Source: Plazaster borealis (taxonomy: Eukaryota; Echinodermata; Asteroidea; Forcipulatida; Labidiasteridae). Taken from it: DNA of 64,000 nt. This document shows positions 23,034 to 34,307 of this stretch, one piece after another. The notes under the pieces are model-generated. The model ran no database searches. It saw nothing but the letters and a program-made list of their open reading frames with translations, and was not told the origin of the DNA. Within the stretch, counting starts at the first letter, position 1. Each line of letters opens with the position of its first letter. A program made the translations under genes and the position numbers. The stretch is taken from positions 38,526,234 through 38,590,233 of the forward strand of contig CM037472.1 in the NCBI GenBank assembly GCA_021014325.1, given 5' to 3'.

Positions 23034-24329
23034 TAGTTTATAAATGGCCACATGAATAATCCTTTATTCCCATTAAGATTTCGGAAACTAACCTTACAAA
23101 AGTTGTAAATCGCTCGATCTCCACAACTCTGAATCATATTCTTTGAATATTTGAAATCAATAAAATGAATTATACGCAACTTTACAACATAATACAAGTA
23201 ATGAAAGATATTAGAAGATTTTCAGTAACACCATGTACTATTAATATCTTTATGAATTGTGATGGTTCTGAGAAGAACAGTTGGTTTTTCAGAAACTTCA
23301 CATGGTTCTGAAAAACCCGGCGTTTTATCAGATCCATAACAACTTCATAGAGGGATTATTACATTGTATTACCGCAAGTACGGCAGATCAAAATAATTAT
23401 AGATGGTTAATCAAATGTTACTTAGTGGGAAAAACTTTAAACGATTCATTATACCCACATTTTGTTATATTTTACCTATATTTTTCCAAGTTAATGTTCA
23501 TCAATTATGTATACCTAAGAATGATGTGTCTTTCACTTGATTTAAATTGACACCATTAATAATAATAATAATAATAATAATAAGACTTGTAATGCGCACA
23601 TATCCACCCTGCTGGGTGTTCAAGGCGAATACCTAAGGGAATAGATTGAGTATATTTATATTGATTTGCGCAAAATATAACGTAATTAGATTGTTGTACA
23701 TTAATTATAGCTTATTGGCTAAAAGCAAATTAAGGTTCCGAATCGCTGCATCTACATTATTATGACTGTACAATAAACTTGTGTCATCTGCAAATATAAT
23801 AAGCAAAATGAAATAATATCAGATGAGTTACAGATGTCATTGATGTAAATAATAAAAAGCAGAGGACCTAACACAGAACCTTGTGGAACTTCACAGGAAA
23901 TAAATTGATCAATAGAATTGACTGTATTATACGAAAGTTCTGAGCTTTTGGCCTTTTGAGGGGTGAAAAATCAAGCCTCTGTGTGCCTAAAACAGAGAAA
24001 TAGACACACATTTTAAGCACTTTTGATCCAGATCAATCTTCTGATTTTACTCAAAGAAAATTGTAATACCACAAATCTCACGTTTGGATCTGGTCGCTGC
24101 ATTATCTGGTTTCATGCATATTCATTAAAAACATATAGTGGGTAAGATCGTTTCTCAAATTCAAGCTTACTGTCGTATTACCCCGGACAAATTGGCACAT
24201 CAGGTTTCAAATGCTATGTTATTGTTGCAAATCTAAACAATAATTACAAGTGACATATTATGAAAGATTCATTTTGGCAGAAAGAAAAAAATGTAAATGG
24301 CATAGGATAAAAAAGTAAGCCGTCCTGCC

Positions 24330-24427
24330 TTTGGGTGGAAAAACTGCACCACACACACTTTTTTTTTTTTTTTTTGGCTGACGAAAAAGGGGGCGTGCGA
24401 CCCCACGCCCCCCTGTATCCGCCCCTG
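24330..24427 (-). mobile_element. hAT-like end (CAGGGGCGGATACAGG) inside the LINE
   Basis: Minus strand CAGGGGCGGATACAGGGGGG followed by CGTGGGGTCGCACGCCCCC and poly-A-like sequence, typical of G-rich hAT terminal regions. It interrupts the LINE RT just after KLEHY. The other end is somewhere before about 23950 but was not recognised. Confidence 0.5.
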
Positions 24428-25821
24428 GTAATGTTCTAATTTACGAAGCAAAGTTTCTTGATTAACTGTGTCGAAAGCCTTGGACAAGTCCAAAAATATA
24501 CCAACAGAGATGTTCTTAGCATCAATAGCTTGTGATAATTTATTAACTACATACGAAATAGCAGTCGAGTGATGTTTTCTAAATCCAAATTGTGATTCAA
24601 ACAGAATATTGTTTTTGTTTATAAAAACATAAATCTTGTTTAATTTAACTTTTCAACTTTTTTTGAAATAAAGATACTACTGTGATTGGTCTATAGTTTT
24701 TAATATCATGCTTGCTGCCTTTTTCATATATTGGTGTAACTTTGCCTATTTTTAACCCGTCTGGAAAAATTCCTAATGCTTAAGACATTTTGAAAAGCTC
24801 AGCTAACGGCTTCGCTACCGAGTATCTAGCCTGTTTAATAACAAAATAACTTAAACCGTCACAGCCCGACGCTTTACCATGAGGAATTTTGTTAAGAATA
24901 TCACGATTTCCTCTTGTGTAATTGGCGTTAAGAAAAGAGAACGAGAACATCTGTTGTTCAGAAAAGATTCAAACTCTGTATTACATAATGGGAGGTTACA
25001 GGCAAGCCTGGTGCCAATATTAACAAAGTAATCATTGAATGTATCCGAATTTTCTTTGTTTTCACCTATTCTCATGACTCTTGAATAAAATATGAGGGGT
25101 TTGTTTTGTGCATATCCTTATTCAATAATGAATAAATGAGCTTCCATGTACCTTTGCCTTGTTCTTGATTGAATTTTTTACTTAAGTAATTTTTCTTTGA
25201 TATTCTAATTAAAGAGTTCAACTTGTTTTTGTATACAGTATAACACGTTTTACTTTGTAACGCTGGGTTTTTAAGATATTTTTTAAACAAGTAATGTTTC
25301 CTTCTTAGAGTTATAAATACCACCCGATAACCACGAATACATATATTTATCATAACAGCATTTGATTTCTTGCACAGGGAAATTGTTGTCATACAATGTT
25401 TGTACATGCTCTAGGAAAGTACTGTACATATCATGAATATCATTTGGAGACTTTACAAAATTCAAAACAGTCTCATTCAGATCATCATTAAAGCATTTTA
25501 CGTTATTCATGTTAAAATCACATCTATCATATTTTCGTTCACCCTGATTTTTTTCTTTAAATTTATCAATAATAAAAAATACAGGTAAATGGTCAATTAT
25601 GTCAGTAACTAAAATACCAGCAGAATGGTTCAGAAAATCATTTGTAAAAATATTGTCAGTTAAGGTTGCACTATCACTCCCTTGTAATTCTTGTTGGTTT
25701 GCTTATGGTGGAATAAAAAGATTGAGAAGAAAGAACATTCATAAAGTTTTGTACAGTATAATCAGTATCATACTGGAGTAAATTGATATTAAAATTACCC
25801 ATAATTACAATTTCTACCGCT

Positions 25822-26338
25822 AGCCAAGAAGCGTGACAGGTTTTGCATATCACGCGAGAGTAACAGGTTGAGTGCACACTGTAAGGGTGTGCCTATTATT
25901 GATCGTTTTCAGCACAGCTGCGACAGACGTATCATTTATTAATTTTTCTCTCTACGAAGTAAAAGAGAAGAAAATAGAGATAATGTAACAGTAAATCATT
26001 TCTTTTTGAGATTTATTTCCAGATAATCCCCGGTATGCATCAAGCAGGACCTTGCCTAAGAACTAAATCCACGACATTAGCCTACGTTGCATAAAATATT
26101 GCAGAAGAAAGGTTTGATAAATCAAACATCGGGTATGTTCATGATATCTATCCTGAGTTAAAGACTTCTTGTTTCTATACGTCTTCCACCCGTAGCTCGT
26201 CGCCGAAGAACGAACGGTTACCCGGATGGTCATTGCATTAACATGATCTTTATTGCAGGTTAGGGCGGGGAGCAAGTATGGCGCGATAGAAAATATTTTA
26301 TTCACGGTTGAGGTGCGAATTAGTGAATAATATATCAC
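25822..26338. mobile_element. Unclassified insertion inside the LINE endonuclease
   Basis: The endonuclease frame breaks after GAGCAAAAA (minus strand) and resumes at GAAATTGTAATTATGGG. The inserted roughly 517 bases include TGAATAAAATATTTTCTATCGCGCC and an ATTATTCACTAATTCGCACC end. I see no clear terminal repeats or target duplication, so the type is unknown. Confidence 0.55.
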
Positions 26339-28049
26339 CGTTTTTGCTCAGCATTATTATGACTTAAGATTTCATTGACTTGATCTGTAAAATTTATACA
26401 TGAAGCACATGGTGGTTTGTATACAATTCCAATGATAACATTATGAGTATTAACAAGATCAATGAAACAAGATTCAATTTCAGAATCATTGACACATAAA
26501 TCATTGCGAATACTATATCCAAGATCTTGTTTTATAGAAAGTGCTACCCCACCACCTCTTGTATTTTGTCTACAAAAACCTTTAACTGTGTAATTTTGAA
26601 TTTGAATCAGTGGATCATGAATATCCTTTAGTCACGTTTCAGATATTCCAATAACCGAGAAACGGTTTTCCCAATAGGTTAACATAATTAACAATATTCG
26701 AAATATTTTTTGGTAAACTGCGAGCGTTAATATGTAATAGTTTACTATCAGTGTTACTCTTGAAGTTATTAAGGAATTGATCTTGGTCATAATAATCACA
26801 GCAAATATCAGGGACTTCAAAATTTAGATCTAGATCTATGTTGGTATTTGTTTTATTCATTTATAACTTGAAGCACAATAACATTTCACATCTATTGCAA
26901 GAATATTGGATACCATAATGAGTAAGTAAAGGAAAGGTAATTATGATGACTTGTCTTACACCTGAACACATAAACAATACACAAACACGACATGGAACAA
27001 CGAAACACAATAATATTAATATTGTAGTAAAACATTACATTTAGTGAAACTCGACTATGAAGTGTGATTTATAGTGTGAAGTCTGCTTCATGCTTCTCCC
27101 TTAGGGCGGAATGATTGAAACGGGCCATCGCGTAGTTTGTACCGTACTGTGCTGGAACAAAATACGGGATGTACGCGAAATCCACCCGCTCCTCCTGCTG
27201 AATGTGCCGCAGATGCATTTCTCTCAATTCCTTCCTCTGCCCTCTCACTTTGGGAGTAACATCGTCAGTAATGAAGATGTTACGCTTCTTGTATAGATTC
27301 CTTATGAGAGTTTAGCTGCATTCTTGAGAATGTGTTGTTAATCAGTGGAGCGTAGGATTCTACAGTGAATAGGCCGTGGGCGCCGGGGGCCGGTAGCGGA
27401 CAATCCCGAGCCGGTGACTGGTGGTTGACCGGTGCGATGCGCACGGTCAATTTCAATATCTTCGGCTCCATCGAGTTGCATGTGGTTGGTCAGAAAACCG
27501 GAGACAAACTCCCGACAGGTCTGGTAGTCGGCCTCTGAACCCCCAGGGACTTCCTGAATAACGATGTTGTTGCAAGGACTTCGGTTTGTAGGTCTTCTAT
27601 TTTGTCTTCCATGCTTCGAAGTATGTGGAGATTATATTCGGTCTTCTTATAGTTGATCAGTGTCTTGGTACTTTCATAGTTGTCCTGAACAAAGGTCACT
27701 GATTTTTTCAAATCAGTGATCTCAGTGGTATTCGAAGTAACTTGCTGTTTAATGTCTTCGAATTTCAATTCAAGGGAGGTAAGCCTTGAATTTACATCAT
27801 TGATCGACTCCAAGATCTTATCTAGCTTGTCGTTGATTGTGAACAGCTCACCACTGTTTGGACAGGTACCGCCGCCATCTTGACCATAGTGTAACCCAGG
27901 CTAGGTGAAGATGGTCTTGGTGAGTCCTTTCTTGTGTTCTGTTTTCTGCGAGTAGTGGCTGTTTTCTTGGTTTGTTGGTTGTCCGACATGGTCAGGAGCA
28001 GCTGATAGTACAGGTTACTAGTTAAATGATGAGATAATTGCGGTATTTG

Positions 28050-29440
28050 GAAGAATTTTGACGAATTTTGAGGGAGCGAAATTCACACACGCCACACGTT
28101 CATAGCTTTCTATCGAAATATTATAAATTATTAACTAATAATATGCTCCAGTTAAATTCAGTCCCTGTCCCTGATAGCTTTTTCTCTCATTATAAGAGCT
28201 TTCAAAAAGACACTTTTCATGAATGAGTGACTCAAAGATATCCGTGTAATTTGTTGAACTGCTCCGATAACTAATAAAAGGTGCAGCTTGCCCAAGGTGT
28301 AACACTGAACTTTGTTCAACTTAGTGCAAATGTCTTTTCCCCTCTTGATATCATTATTCGGTTTGCATTCGCCTTCGAAAATACCAAGTATTTTCGTTTA
28401 TTCGTATTGCGGCCCTGGGGAAGTTTCCCCCGAAGTCGTAAAAGTTGACGTCATTATTCATGTCTCTGACTTTCCCACAGTTGCGAACTTTTTCGTCAAG
28501 GGCCACTTCTACCTGTCTGAATGCTTAAAAATCACTCTAAATTTGCTTTGCTAGCGTCTGTGATCTCCTCTAATATATACAATGTAGAGACACGGCGAAG
28601 ACTGAAAAGAAAAATACAAAGAACGAATAAGTAAAATGGCGGAATGCTCAAACCTGTCTACGACGCCATTTGTAGAGACACGGGAAGGAGGCCGGTCCTC
28701 TATTTAAAAAGGACGAGCATTCACCAAAATACACAAAAAGCAAGAACCGTATGATGACGTCCAAAATATAAAATAGTCTCATTTACTGATTTTAATCCTC
28801 CAATACTGTAGCACACAACACACAATACTATTGCACAGCACAATCACTTATTCTTAAGGGTGAAAGGTCAACACAACACGAGGCTGGCCACACACAAGTT
28901 TACAATGATTCAATCAGCCCTACAAATAATAATAATATTTCTGGAATAAAATGATGATTTGATACAGAAAAATACTCACAGATAGCTCTATGACCCTATC
29001 CCTCCCTATACTGAATAGTATTTGGAGCATGGCCAGTGCAATGCTCTCTACAAAATAGAGAGAAATACCTTAAGAAAATCAATGTGCTCTCTCTTGCTCA
29101 AAGCTAAAATGAAAAAGATAGTGAGCCCAAAAGTCGCGACAGAAAACTTAACTTTTTATTATAAATTATGCTAAGCATAAACATGGAAAAGACACTTGAA
29201 CATTGAGGGCGCACTTGGGTTCCCTACAATATTATTATGAAGATCACTAAAAAGCTAGAAATCCGTGTGTCTGTTTGATAAACTGATATCTACACTAATA
29301 AAGAGTAGACAATTAAAACAAAAAAACCCAGAACAAAAACATGACGTCATCTTAATGTTCACATGTAACACGTCTCTGAGTATAGACACTATCAAGGTTC
29401 AACTCATTCAGATGTTTACTTTGGCACTAGATATACGACT
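28050..29440. other. Gene 1 intron without recognised exons
   Basis: A/T-rich with no domain-like open frame. Two GTAGAGACACGG(C/G)A segments near 28583 and 28671 form a short direct repeat. Confidence 0.5.
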
Positions 29441-29654
29441 TCAAAATGTGCACCTTTAATGTGATGTCACGTGGCATGTGATCACGTCATGATGACATCA
29501 TTCTTTAGTGCGTACATCTTTAACCAAGCCTGTTGAAAAGTTGAGTCGGAAGATATCGGAAGATATAAGTTAGGTGGTCAAAACTTTAAAATTCCATGAG
29601 AAAATACGTGATGACGTCATCATGAATCGAACCATTCTTTTTGTGTGTTTCTTC

Positions 29655-29773
29655 GATCTTATTTAGAAGCAATGGGGCAAGGGTTCTGAGCTTCAGGAGG
29701 GGAGACTCTCGCCCCTGCCCTGCTCCTGCCCTGCCCCTGCCCCTGCCCAACCCCCTTTGCTTACACCACTGTC
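29655..29773 (-). mobile_element. hAT-like terminal fragment upstream of SRCR1 exon
   Basis: Minus strand CAGTGGTGTAAGCAAAGGGGG followed by a GGGCAGGGGCAGG tract matches the terminal style of 16204-17710 (GGGGCAAGGGTTCTGAGC is shared). The other end was not found. Confidence 0.55.
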
Positions 29774-29899
29774 TGTGTGTACGATAAGTTTGATTAGCAT
29801 CTTAGGTTGTTTGGAGCACAAAGTCTATGGGATTTGGGATTCGAGTTTGAATTCGTCCTTCGAGAGAATAATACCCAACTTTCACTTTTGCCAATACAG

Positions 29900-30250
29900 G
29901 TTACGACCTTGACTGGGATGTGAGGTTAGAGGGCGGACCAAGTATGAACGAGGGGAGGCTAGAGATACGTCCACCGGGAAAGGAGTGGGGCACCGTGTGC
30001 CAGGCAACAGGCAACGATATCTGCGATCTCCCAGAGTACCTAGACATGTGCTACCGACTGGGGTACGTGGGAACTTACTCCTTTGGCCCGGCAGGAGAGC
30101 GGTACGGGAAGGTGAATGGCCCAATTTGGTCCATGGGGGTACAATGTCCGAATTACACGATGTTTTATACGCCTTGTTGGATGAGTGAATGGTCATTTCA
30201 ACAGAGGAGCTGTGATCATAGCTCTGACTGGGCTTTATTGTGCATTACAG
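29900..30250 (+). CDS. Gene 1 exon: first SRCR-like domain
   Basis: This 351-nt exon follows acceptor TTGCCAATACAG and ends at donor ATTACAG|GTGAGG; both junctions are phase 1. The translation carries SRCR signatures: RLEGGPSMNEGRLEIRPPG, then EWGTVC, a CYRLGY block matching the family's C-x-x-LGY/F, GPIWSMGVQC, and a final SCDHSSDWALLC. SRCR domains are secreted disulfide-bonded ligand-binding modules of about 100-110 residues; this one is about 117. It is divergent, with extra cysteines around the ICD position. Its closest relative in the window is the gene 2 exon at 41741-41370, which has the same N-E-G-R, WGTVC and GPIW landmarks. The family is clear; the ligand is unknown. Confidence 0.85.
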
Positions 30251-30348
30251 GTGAGGCCCATGGACAATTTACAATAAACCTTTTTTGCCTTGATAAGTCT
30301 CGCGGAATTGAAAATGTATTTTTTCTACACAGATGTTAAGCCAAAGTG

Positions 30349-30593
30349 TAAACTCTAAAAACTTCCAAATCAGAAATGAACTGGATCCGGGTCCTGTGTG
30401 GCCTGACCCATTTTGAGGTCAGTATAACCCGGAATCTGTGTCAAAATGACCCAGAAAAGGGTAAGAAATTGAACAGAATCCGAGTTAAAATAAAAACATT
30501 AACCACTTTCCTGGTCAGCCTGACCCAGAAATAGTTCTGGCTCCCTGCGACCCGGAATCCGGGTCAATTTTGACCCGGGAGTTTTTAGAGTTG
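30349..30593 (+). mobile_element. MITE with ACTCTAAAAACT ends
   Basis: ACTCTAAAAACTTCC at left and GGGAGTTTTTAGAGT at right; the interior has repeated GACCCGG/CCGGGTC and GGGTCAATTTTGACCC motifs. It lies in the gene 1 intron after the first SRCR exon. Confidence 0.7.
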
Positions 30594-31070
30594 TATAGTT
30601 TACTACTGGACCCCGTGTACTGACGTCACACGCGACTCCTGTCTGCCAGTGGTCTGCCATTAATCAAAGTAAAACATGCAAATAAAAAAGATATGGTGCT
30701 CGTCTAACATACACATGCGTATCCTAAAATGCACCCAGGACCCAATTTTCGGAAAGCTGTTTAACACAAATGGTGTTTCACAAAGTTTTTGCAAAGTGTA
30801 GCAGGAAACCAGTTGCAGACAATGATATACATTCCATTGTATTTTTGCTAGTTACCTGTTTCTGCTAAGCAAATGTTTCTGTGCTAAGCAGTTAACTCAC
30901 TGCCCAAGCTATGCTGGTGATGAAGTCAGGTAAATTGGGTCAATATGGCAGAATTTCCACAAAATATGTAGTTCTTCTATAAAAGTAATAAAGTAAAGCA
31001 TCTTCGTTTGTAGATCATTATTAATCTGTGTCTGGTATTTGTTTTATTTTTTGTTTTCCCCGCAATGCAG

Positions 31071-31466
31071 AAACCGTTCGACTATCAGGGGGCTGTACTG
31101 CTCGCGAGGGATGGGTGGAGGTGAGCCTTGGTGCCGCCGGATGGGCAAGACTAAAACATCCAGGTGACGGACATATCTCAAGAGCCGCGGCTGATTTGAT
31201 TTGTAAACATCTGGGATATCCTATGGCCATAGGTACTGGAAACCCGTGTAAGATCAACGAGCCAGATGACGAGCTCCCTGAAGTGAAGACTAAAAATTGT
31301 TCCTCTAAAAAAGATACGCTCCTGGGGTATCTCCAGAGTACTGTTTTACGTTGCGAGGATCAGGAATATGAGTGCGGCTCCGACAGTGACTGGGACTTGG
31401 AAAGTTCCGGTTCCGGTTCCGGTTCCAGTTCCAGAGACAGTGACTGGGAGTTGGCCTGTGCTTATG
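31071..31466 (+). CDS. Gene 1 exon: second SRCR-like domain with Gly/Ser repeat insert
   Basis: This 396-nt exon lies between acceptor TTTTCCCCGCAATGCAG and donor TTATG|GTAGGC, phase 1 at both ends. It begins ETVRLSGGCTAREGWVEV and continues WARL, then ADLICKHLGYPMAIG, a divergent SRCR pattern (R-L-S-G-G, W-V-E-V, C-x-x-LGYP). The paralogue is 40503-40159 in gene 2. Near its C-terminus lies an in-frame insert made of TTCCGG-type repeats encoding Ser-Gly repeats, flanked on both sides by the same DSDW(D/E)L block. This makes the exon about 50 nt longer than its paralogue. A diverged second copy of its 5' end and upstream intron lies at 33235-33610. Confidence 0.82.
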
Positions 31467-32316
31467 GTAGGCCTATACATCATTTATTTAGATATAGCCA
31501 AAATTGAGTGCTGATATATAGCTACAAAAAGATCCACGCTTTAGTATCTATACACACGCTTGCACTTCTTGCTTGTCTGAGTACACCCTTTATGTACTAA
31601 GTACCCGCGGAAATTCGGGTGATTCATAATAATGTGACGGTTCTACCCAAGGGTCTGAGCGGCTGGACCAAAGGTCGTCCGTTTTGAGAAAATATGTTTC
31701 TTGTCTAGATGGCAGATTAAAACTATACGGTTGATTGAGCGGGCCGGCTAAGACCCAAAAAGAAAGTGGAGTCGACAGAAATAATGGCTATCACGAAAAT
31801 AATTCTGGTTTACAACATTTTATTTACTCCAACACAACTTACCAGCTGGTCTTTCTTTCACTCTCTTATAGGCCTACTAATTATATAGCGCCTCCGGTAT
31901 ACACAAACGCGTGTACTTCCCCAAAAAGTTTAACGTGCAGCGCCTCTCGTTGTCATGCAACTTATAGCTGCAGCACGACTTGCCGCACCGCTACCAAGAG
32001 TACAACTCCCCGAGACTGGCTGCTCGCCCGCTGCCTCATGTAACTGTTCGCGCGCTGTGACGTATCAGTCTGCTATTGGCTAACTACCGCTGACTACCGC
32101 TGGCGCTCGCCCAACAAATTTGCGTTACAATATAGTGCGCCACCAAGCGCTTGCCTCTGAGAAGTCATCCCTTTTAAACGGTGAATCGTCGAAAAAAAGT
32201 TGACGTCCCCCACAATTTGAAAACAAGTTCAGTTAAGTCAAACCACTAATGTTAACTTAAAAGATTGAGTTTACTTTTATATAAAAATGATAAGCAACTG
32301 ACATTATTTGAATTGC

Positions 32317-32352
32317 TTTGGTATCCTTTGGTATCTGCCAAAGGATACCAAA
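32317..32352. repeat. Perfect 15-bp inverted repeat
   Basis: TTTGGTATCCTTTGG and CCAAAGGATACCAAA flank a 6-base loop in the gene 1 intron before the third SRCR exon. It looks like a small hairpin of unknown role. Confidence 0.85.
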
Positions 32353-32820
32353 CAACTCGTCGTGTGCCCGAAAAATAACCTAACGACTCCAGTTACCAGA
32401 GTCAGGGCGTGAACATTTAATGATTTCAAGAAAACTGAGCTTGAAAGTTTGATCGGCTTTCTGCCATTCATATGTCATTATTGGAAGGTTAAATCTTGCA
32501 TAGGAATGCATGGGAATGGGAAAACTTATCTTGTTCTGCAACAACAAAATTTAACAGTAATGCCATATTATGTTTGTCAGGAGCCATGTTATTGCTTACG
32601 GCCTTTTTGTTACTGACAAAGGTATTTTGAAATTGTTGTCATTTCCACGTAGAATTTCATCTTCTTATAATGGCCTTTTGTGTGCCTGGAAGAAGGGCGC
32701 ACAGCTTTACGCCACTCTTACGGGCACACGACGAGCTGTCATGATAAAAAGACTTGAAAGCACTGAATATTTTCTACATTGCTAAACCCAACTTTGGATT
32801 CGCATGTATTTTGTTTACAG

Positions 32821-33171
32821 ATGATGAGGTCATTGCTACCAACGTGAAGTTGACTGATTTGTTTGACATTCGTCTTATCAACGGCTCTTCGCATTTATTT
32901 GGTATTCTGGAATTGAGATACGACGAGTCGAGCTGGGCACCAGCCTGCTTTTTTAATAAAATGAGCGAGAAAGTTGGGGAAATCCCGGAAAAAGTCTGCA
33001 AAGATCTTGGTCACAATTGCGCTTATCAATGGCAATTTGTTGAACCGAAGGAAGGCAACGGTCTAGAGTATGTTTTCCTAGAAGGTACTCCTGGAAACGT
33101 GTCATGGCTTGGGGTGGAAAATCGCTGTCACAGGCATGGTGGATTTAACCTTTATATCGAATGCGTCATTG
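32821..33171 (+). CDS. Gene 1 exon: third, divergent SRCR-like domain
   Basis: This 351-nt exon has acceptor TTTTGTTTACAG and donor CATTG|GTAAGAAC, phase 1 at both ends. It contains FDIRLINGSSHLFGILELR, then WAPACFF, VCKDLGHNC and a strongly conserved tail with GNVSWLGVENRCHRHGG before a terminal cysteine. The layout (R-L-x-G, L-E-L-R, W-x-x-x-C, V-C-x-x-L-G, final C) fits an SRCR fold lacking the classic WGTVCDD. The gene 2 exon 37721-37377 matches it along its length, most strongly in the tail. By analogy the next exon should encode SMB and 7TM, but the sequence goes instead into another second-SRCR start and then the gap. Confidence 0.78.
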
Positions 33172-33551
33172 GTAAGAACCAATACTAATTATCACATATT
33201 TTGTTATCGATTGCACTTCTACAAGTGAATGAATGATTTAACATTTTCCCGCTAAATTCAAGACGTTTAACAGAATGGTGTTTCACAAAAGTTTATGCAA
33301 AATGTAGCGGGGAACCAGTCACTAACCATGATATACCTGTACATCGTTTTTGCTGGTAACCTGTTTCTGCTAAGCAAAATGTTTCTGTGCTAAGCAGTTA
33401 ACTACTCCCAAACATACGGTGGTGATGACGTCAGGTAAATTGGGTTAATATTGCAGAATTTCCACACAGTTTTTAGTTCTTCTAAAGTAGCAGGAGATAG
33501 AATCCTCACATTGATTTGTGTCTGTGTTGTTTCGTTTTCCCCGCAATGCAG

Positions 33552-33610
33552 AAACCGTTCGACTGTCAGGAGGCTGTACTCCTCGGGAGGGATGGGTGGA
33601 GGTGAGCATT
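33552..33610 (+). CDS. Gene 1: duplicated second-SRCR exon, truncated by assembly gap
   Basis: After acceptor TTTTCCCCGCAATGCAG the frame reads ETVRLSGGC, then TPREGWVEVS, and stops at the N run. It is a diverged copy of the exon starting at 31071; the preceding roughly 310 bases of intron also match 30750-31070. The order is therefore SRCR1, SRCR2, SRCR3, SRCR2-like, so either this receptor gained domains or a further tandem gene begins here. The remainder is not readable. Confidence 0.65.
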
Positions 33611-34110
33611 NNNNNNNNNNNNNNNNNNNNNNNNNNNNNNNNNNNNNNNNNNNNNNNNNNNNNNNNNNNNNNNNNNNNNNNNNNNNNNNNNNNNNNNNNN
33701 NNNNNNNNNNNNNNNNNNNNNNNNNNNNNNNNNNNNNNNNNNNNNNNNNNNNNNNNNNNNNNNNNNNNNNNNNNNNNNNNNNNNNNNNNNNNNNNNNNNN
33801 NNNNNNNNNNNNNNNNNNNNNNNNNNNNNNNNNNNNNNNNNNNNNNNNNNNNNNNNNNNNNNNNNNNNNNNNNNNNNNNNNNNNNNNNNNNNNNNNNNNN
33901 NNNNNNNNNNNNNNNNNNNNNNNNNNNNNNNNNNNNNNNNNNNNNNNNNNNNNNNNNNNNNNNNNNNNNNNNNNNNNNNNNNNNNNNNNNNNNNNNNNNN
34001 NNNNNNNNNNNNNNNNNNNNNNNNNNNNNNNNNNNNNNNNNNNNNNNNNNNNNNNNNNNNNNNNNNNNNNNNNNNNNNNNNNNNNNNNNNNNNNNNNNNN
34101 NNNNNNNNNN
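33611..34110. other. Assembly gap of exactly 500 N
   Basis: The run is 500 N, a common placeholder length, so the true size is unknown. It falls where gene 1 (+) and gene 2 (-) converge. It must hide the rest of a gene 1 exon, any gene 1 7TM exon, and gene 2 TM6/TM7 with its C-terminal tail and 3' UTR, unless the scaffold is misjoined. Confidence 0.99.
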
Positions 34111-34307
34111 TGCAAACCGGTAAAATGCAATGTTTTGAAATGTGAAAATGTTGATAAACTGAATATCCTCGATCCCTGTGTTTTGTTGTGTGACTATAAC
34201 CAACGTACAGCTACTACCATCCGCATTGTGAATATTGTGAAAGAATTTCAAATTGTGATTTTGATTTTTGTTCTTTTTTATTGGGTTTTGTGCATCATGG
34301 CACATAC

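Larger units (their letters stand above)
23560..27989 (-). pseudogene. Decayed CR1/L2-type LINE (ORF1, endonuclease, RT) antisense in gene 1 intron
   Basis: Minus strand. ORF1 starts at 27989 (MSDNQQTKKTATTRRK), then a coiled-coil (27813-27560) and a C-terminal part with NIFITDDVTPKVRG and REMHLRHIQQEERVDFAYIP. ORF2 shows the AP-endonuclease start LLHINARSLPKN (about 26740), VIMGNFNINL (about 25810), an RT segment with MDLSKAFDTVN (24493), VPQGSVLGPLLFIIYIND (about 23880) and FADDTSLL (about 23800). It ends in a 3' UTR with CACCCAGCAGGGTGGATA and (ATT)n at 23558-23582. Frameshifts, stops and two insertions (about 23950-24427, 25822-26338) make it inactive. Clade named from the layout and tail. 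Confidence 0.85.
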
